From an uncultured Rhodospirillaceae bacterium (GTDB lineage Bacteria > Pseudomonadota > Alphaproteobacteria > Reyranellales > Reyranellaceae): a stretch of 64,000 bases of DNA. Shown here piece after piece: positions 63,879 to 64,000 of this stretch. Each line of letters opens with the position of its first letter. Positions within the stretch are counted from its first letter, which is position 1. The notes under the pieces were generated by a model, which had not been told where the DNA came from, searched no databases, and saw only the letters and a program-made list of their open reading frames with translations. The translations under genes were made by a program, and so were the position numbers. The stretch covers positions 264,775 to 328,774 of the forward strand of contig CAMFGZ010000002.1 of assembly GCA_945952105.1 (NCBI GenBank). The letters are read 5' to 3'.

Positions 63879-63952
63879 CTGAGCAAAGCGAAGGACCTGA
63901 CAGAACGGCCGACGAACCCCTAGGCTGACGTGAGATCCTTCGCTGCGCTCAG
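63879..63952. repeat. Imperfect inverted repeat in the right-hand end
   Basis: CTGAGCAAAGCGAAGGACCT (63879-63898) and, inverted, CTGAGCGCAGCGAAGGATCT (63933-63952) match at 17 of 20 positions with 34 bases between. The sequence CTGAGC-GCAGCGAAGGATCT is the type of dispersed intergenic repeat seen in many proteobacteria. Positions 63953-64000 hold nothing I can identify. Confidence 0.6.
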
Positions 63953-64000
63953 AGCTTGTGATTTTTTGCTGGCGTTGGGTGTCGTATTTGGATTCGGTTG

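Overview
The window is high-GC DNA from a free-living, aerobic, heterotrophic alphaproteobacterium. Pointers are an ATP12-type F1-ATPase assembly chaperone, a TIGR02302/DUF4175 protein beside lysA and argH, a NadQ-like regulator in front of nadA, the ethylmalonyl-CoA pathway enzyme Ccr, and three Bug/TctC-type solute-binding proteins. The TctC genes plus an M81 (MlrC-like) peptidase recall Rhodospirillales or Reyranella-like genomes, but that placement is inference. The DNA is almost entirely chromosomal housekeeping and catabolic genes. I see no rRNA operon, prophage, transposase or CRISPR array.

Left part (1-16 kb). A malic enzyme runs off the left edge, followed by tRNA-Leu(GAG) with its terminator, lipB, and a ParD/ParE-type toxin-antitoxin pair. 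A long leftward operon carries an ATP12 chaperone, a phosphonopyruvate hydrolase-like enzyme, propionyl-CoA carboxylase beta, a two-helix membrane protein, propionyl-CoA carboxylase alpha and acylphosphatase. Next come an AsmA-like protein with an RluC-like pseudouridine synthase, a hydrolase with an L,D-transpeptidase, rarA and an HtrA protease.

Middle (16-38 kb). This part holds a TctC protein, a ketopantoate reductase-like protein, a B12-dependent ribonucleotide reductase, plsC, a zinc-ribbon membrane protein, hpt, and argH-lysA-DUF4175. A TlpA-like thioredoxin is followed by nadQ-nadA-nadC, with a clear operator before nadA. A leftward operon of etfB-etfA-hbd may continue into an M81 peptidase and an old-yellow-enzyme homologue. 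A PduO-type cobalamin adenosyltransferase lies upstream and fits the B12-dependent reductase.

Right part (38-64 kb). A twin-transmembrane protein, amine oxidase, HAD phosphatase, TauD-like dioxygenase and TctC protein run leftward, divergent from an IclR regulator and a cytoplasmic sulfatase. Then come the ethylmalonyl-CoA pathway genes mcd and ccr, a luciferase-like monooxygenase with a hydrolase, an ArsR/SRPBCC/DUF899 operon with a perfect palindrome over the regulator start, cysS, a dienelactone hydrolase, another TctC protein and two small lipoproteins. A lipid-storage locus (fadD, phasin, wax ester synthase/DGAT, alpha/beta hydrolase) closes the window.

The main cross-cutting observation is one short motif, TTGTGC-N3-GC(A/G), before the phasin gene (two copies), ccr, and etfBA-hbd. 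It suggests a shared PhaR/PhbF-like control of polyhydroxybutyrate storage and acetyl-CoA/crotonyl-CoA assimilation. The main limits are that function calls rest on sequence recognition without database searches, and that regulator-operator pairings are inferred from position.
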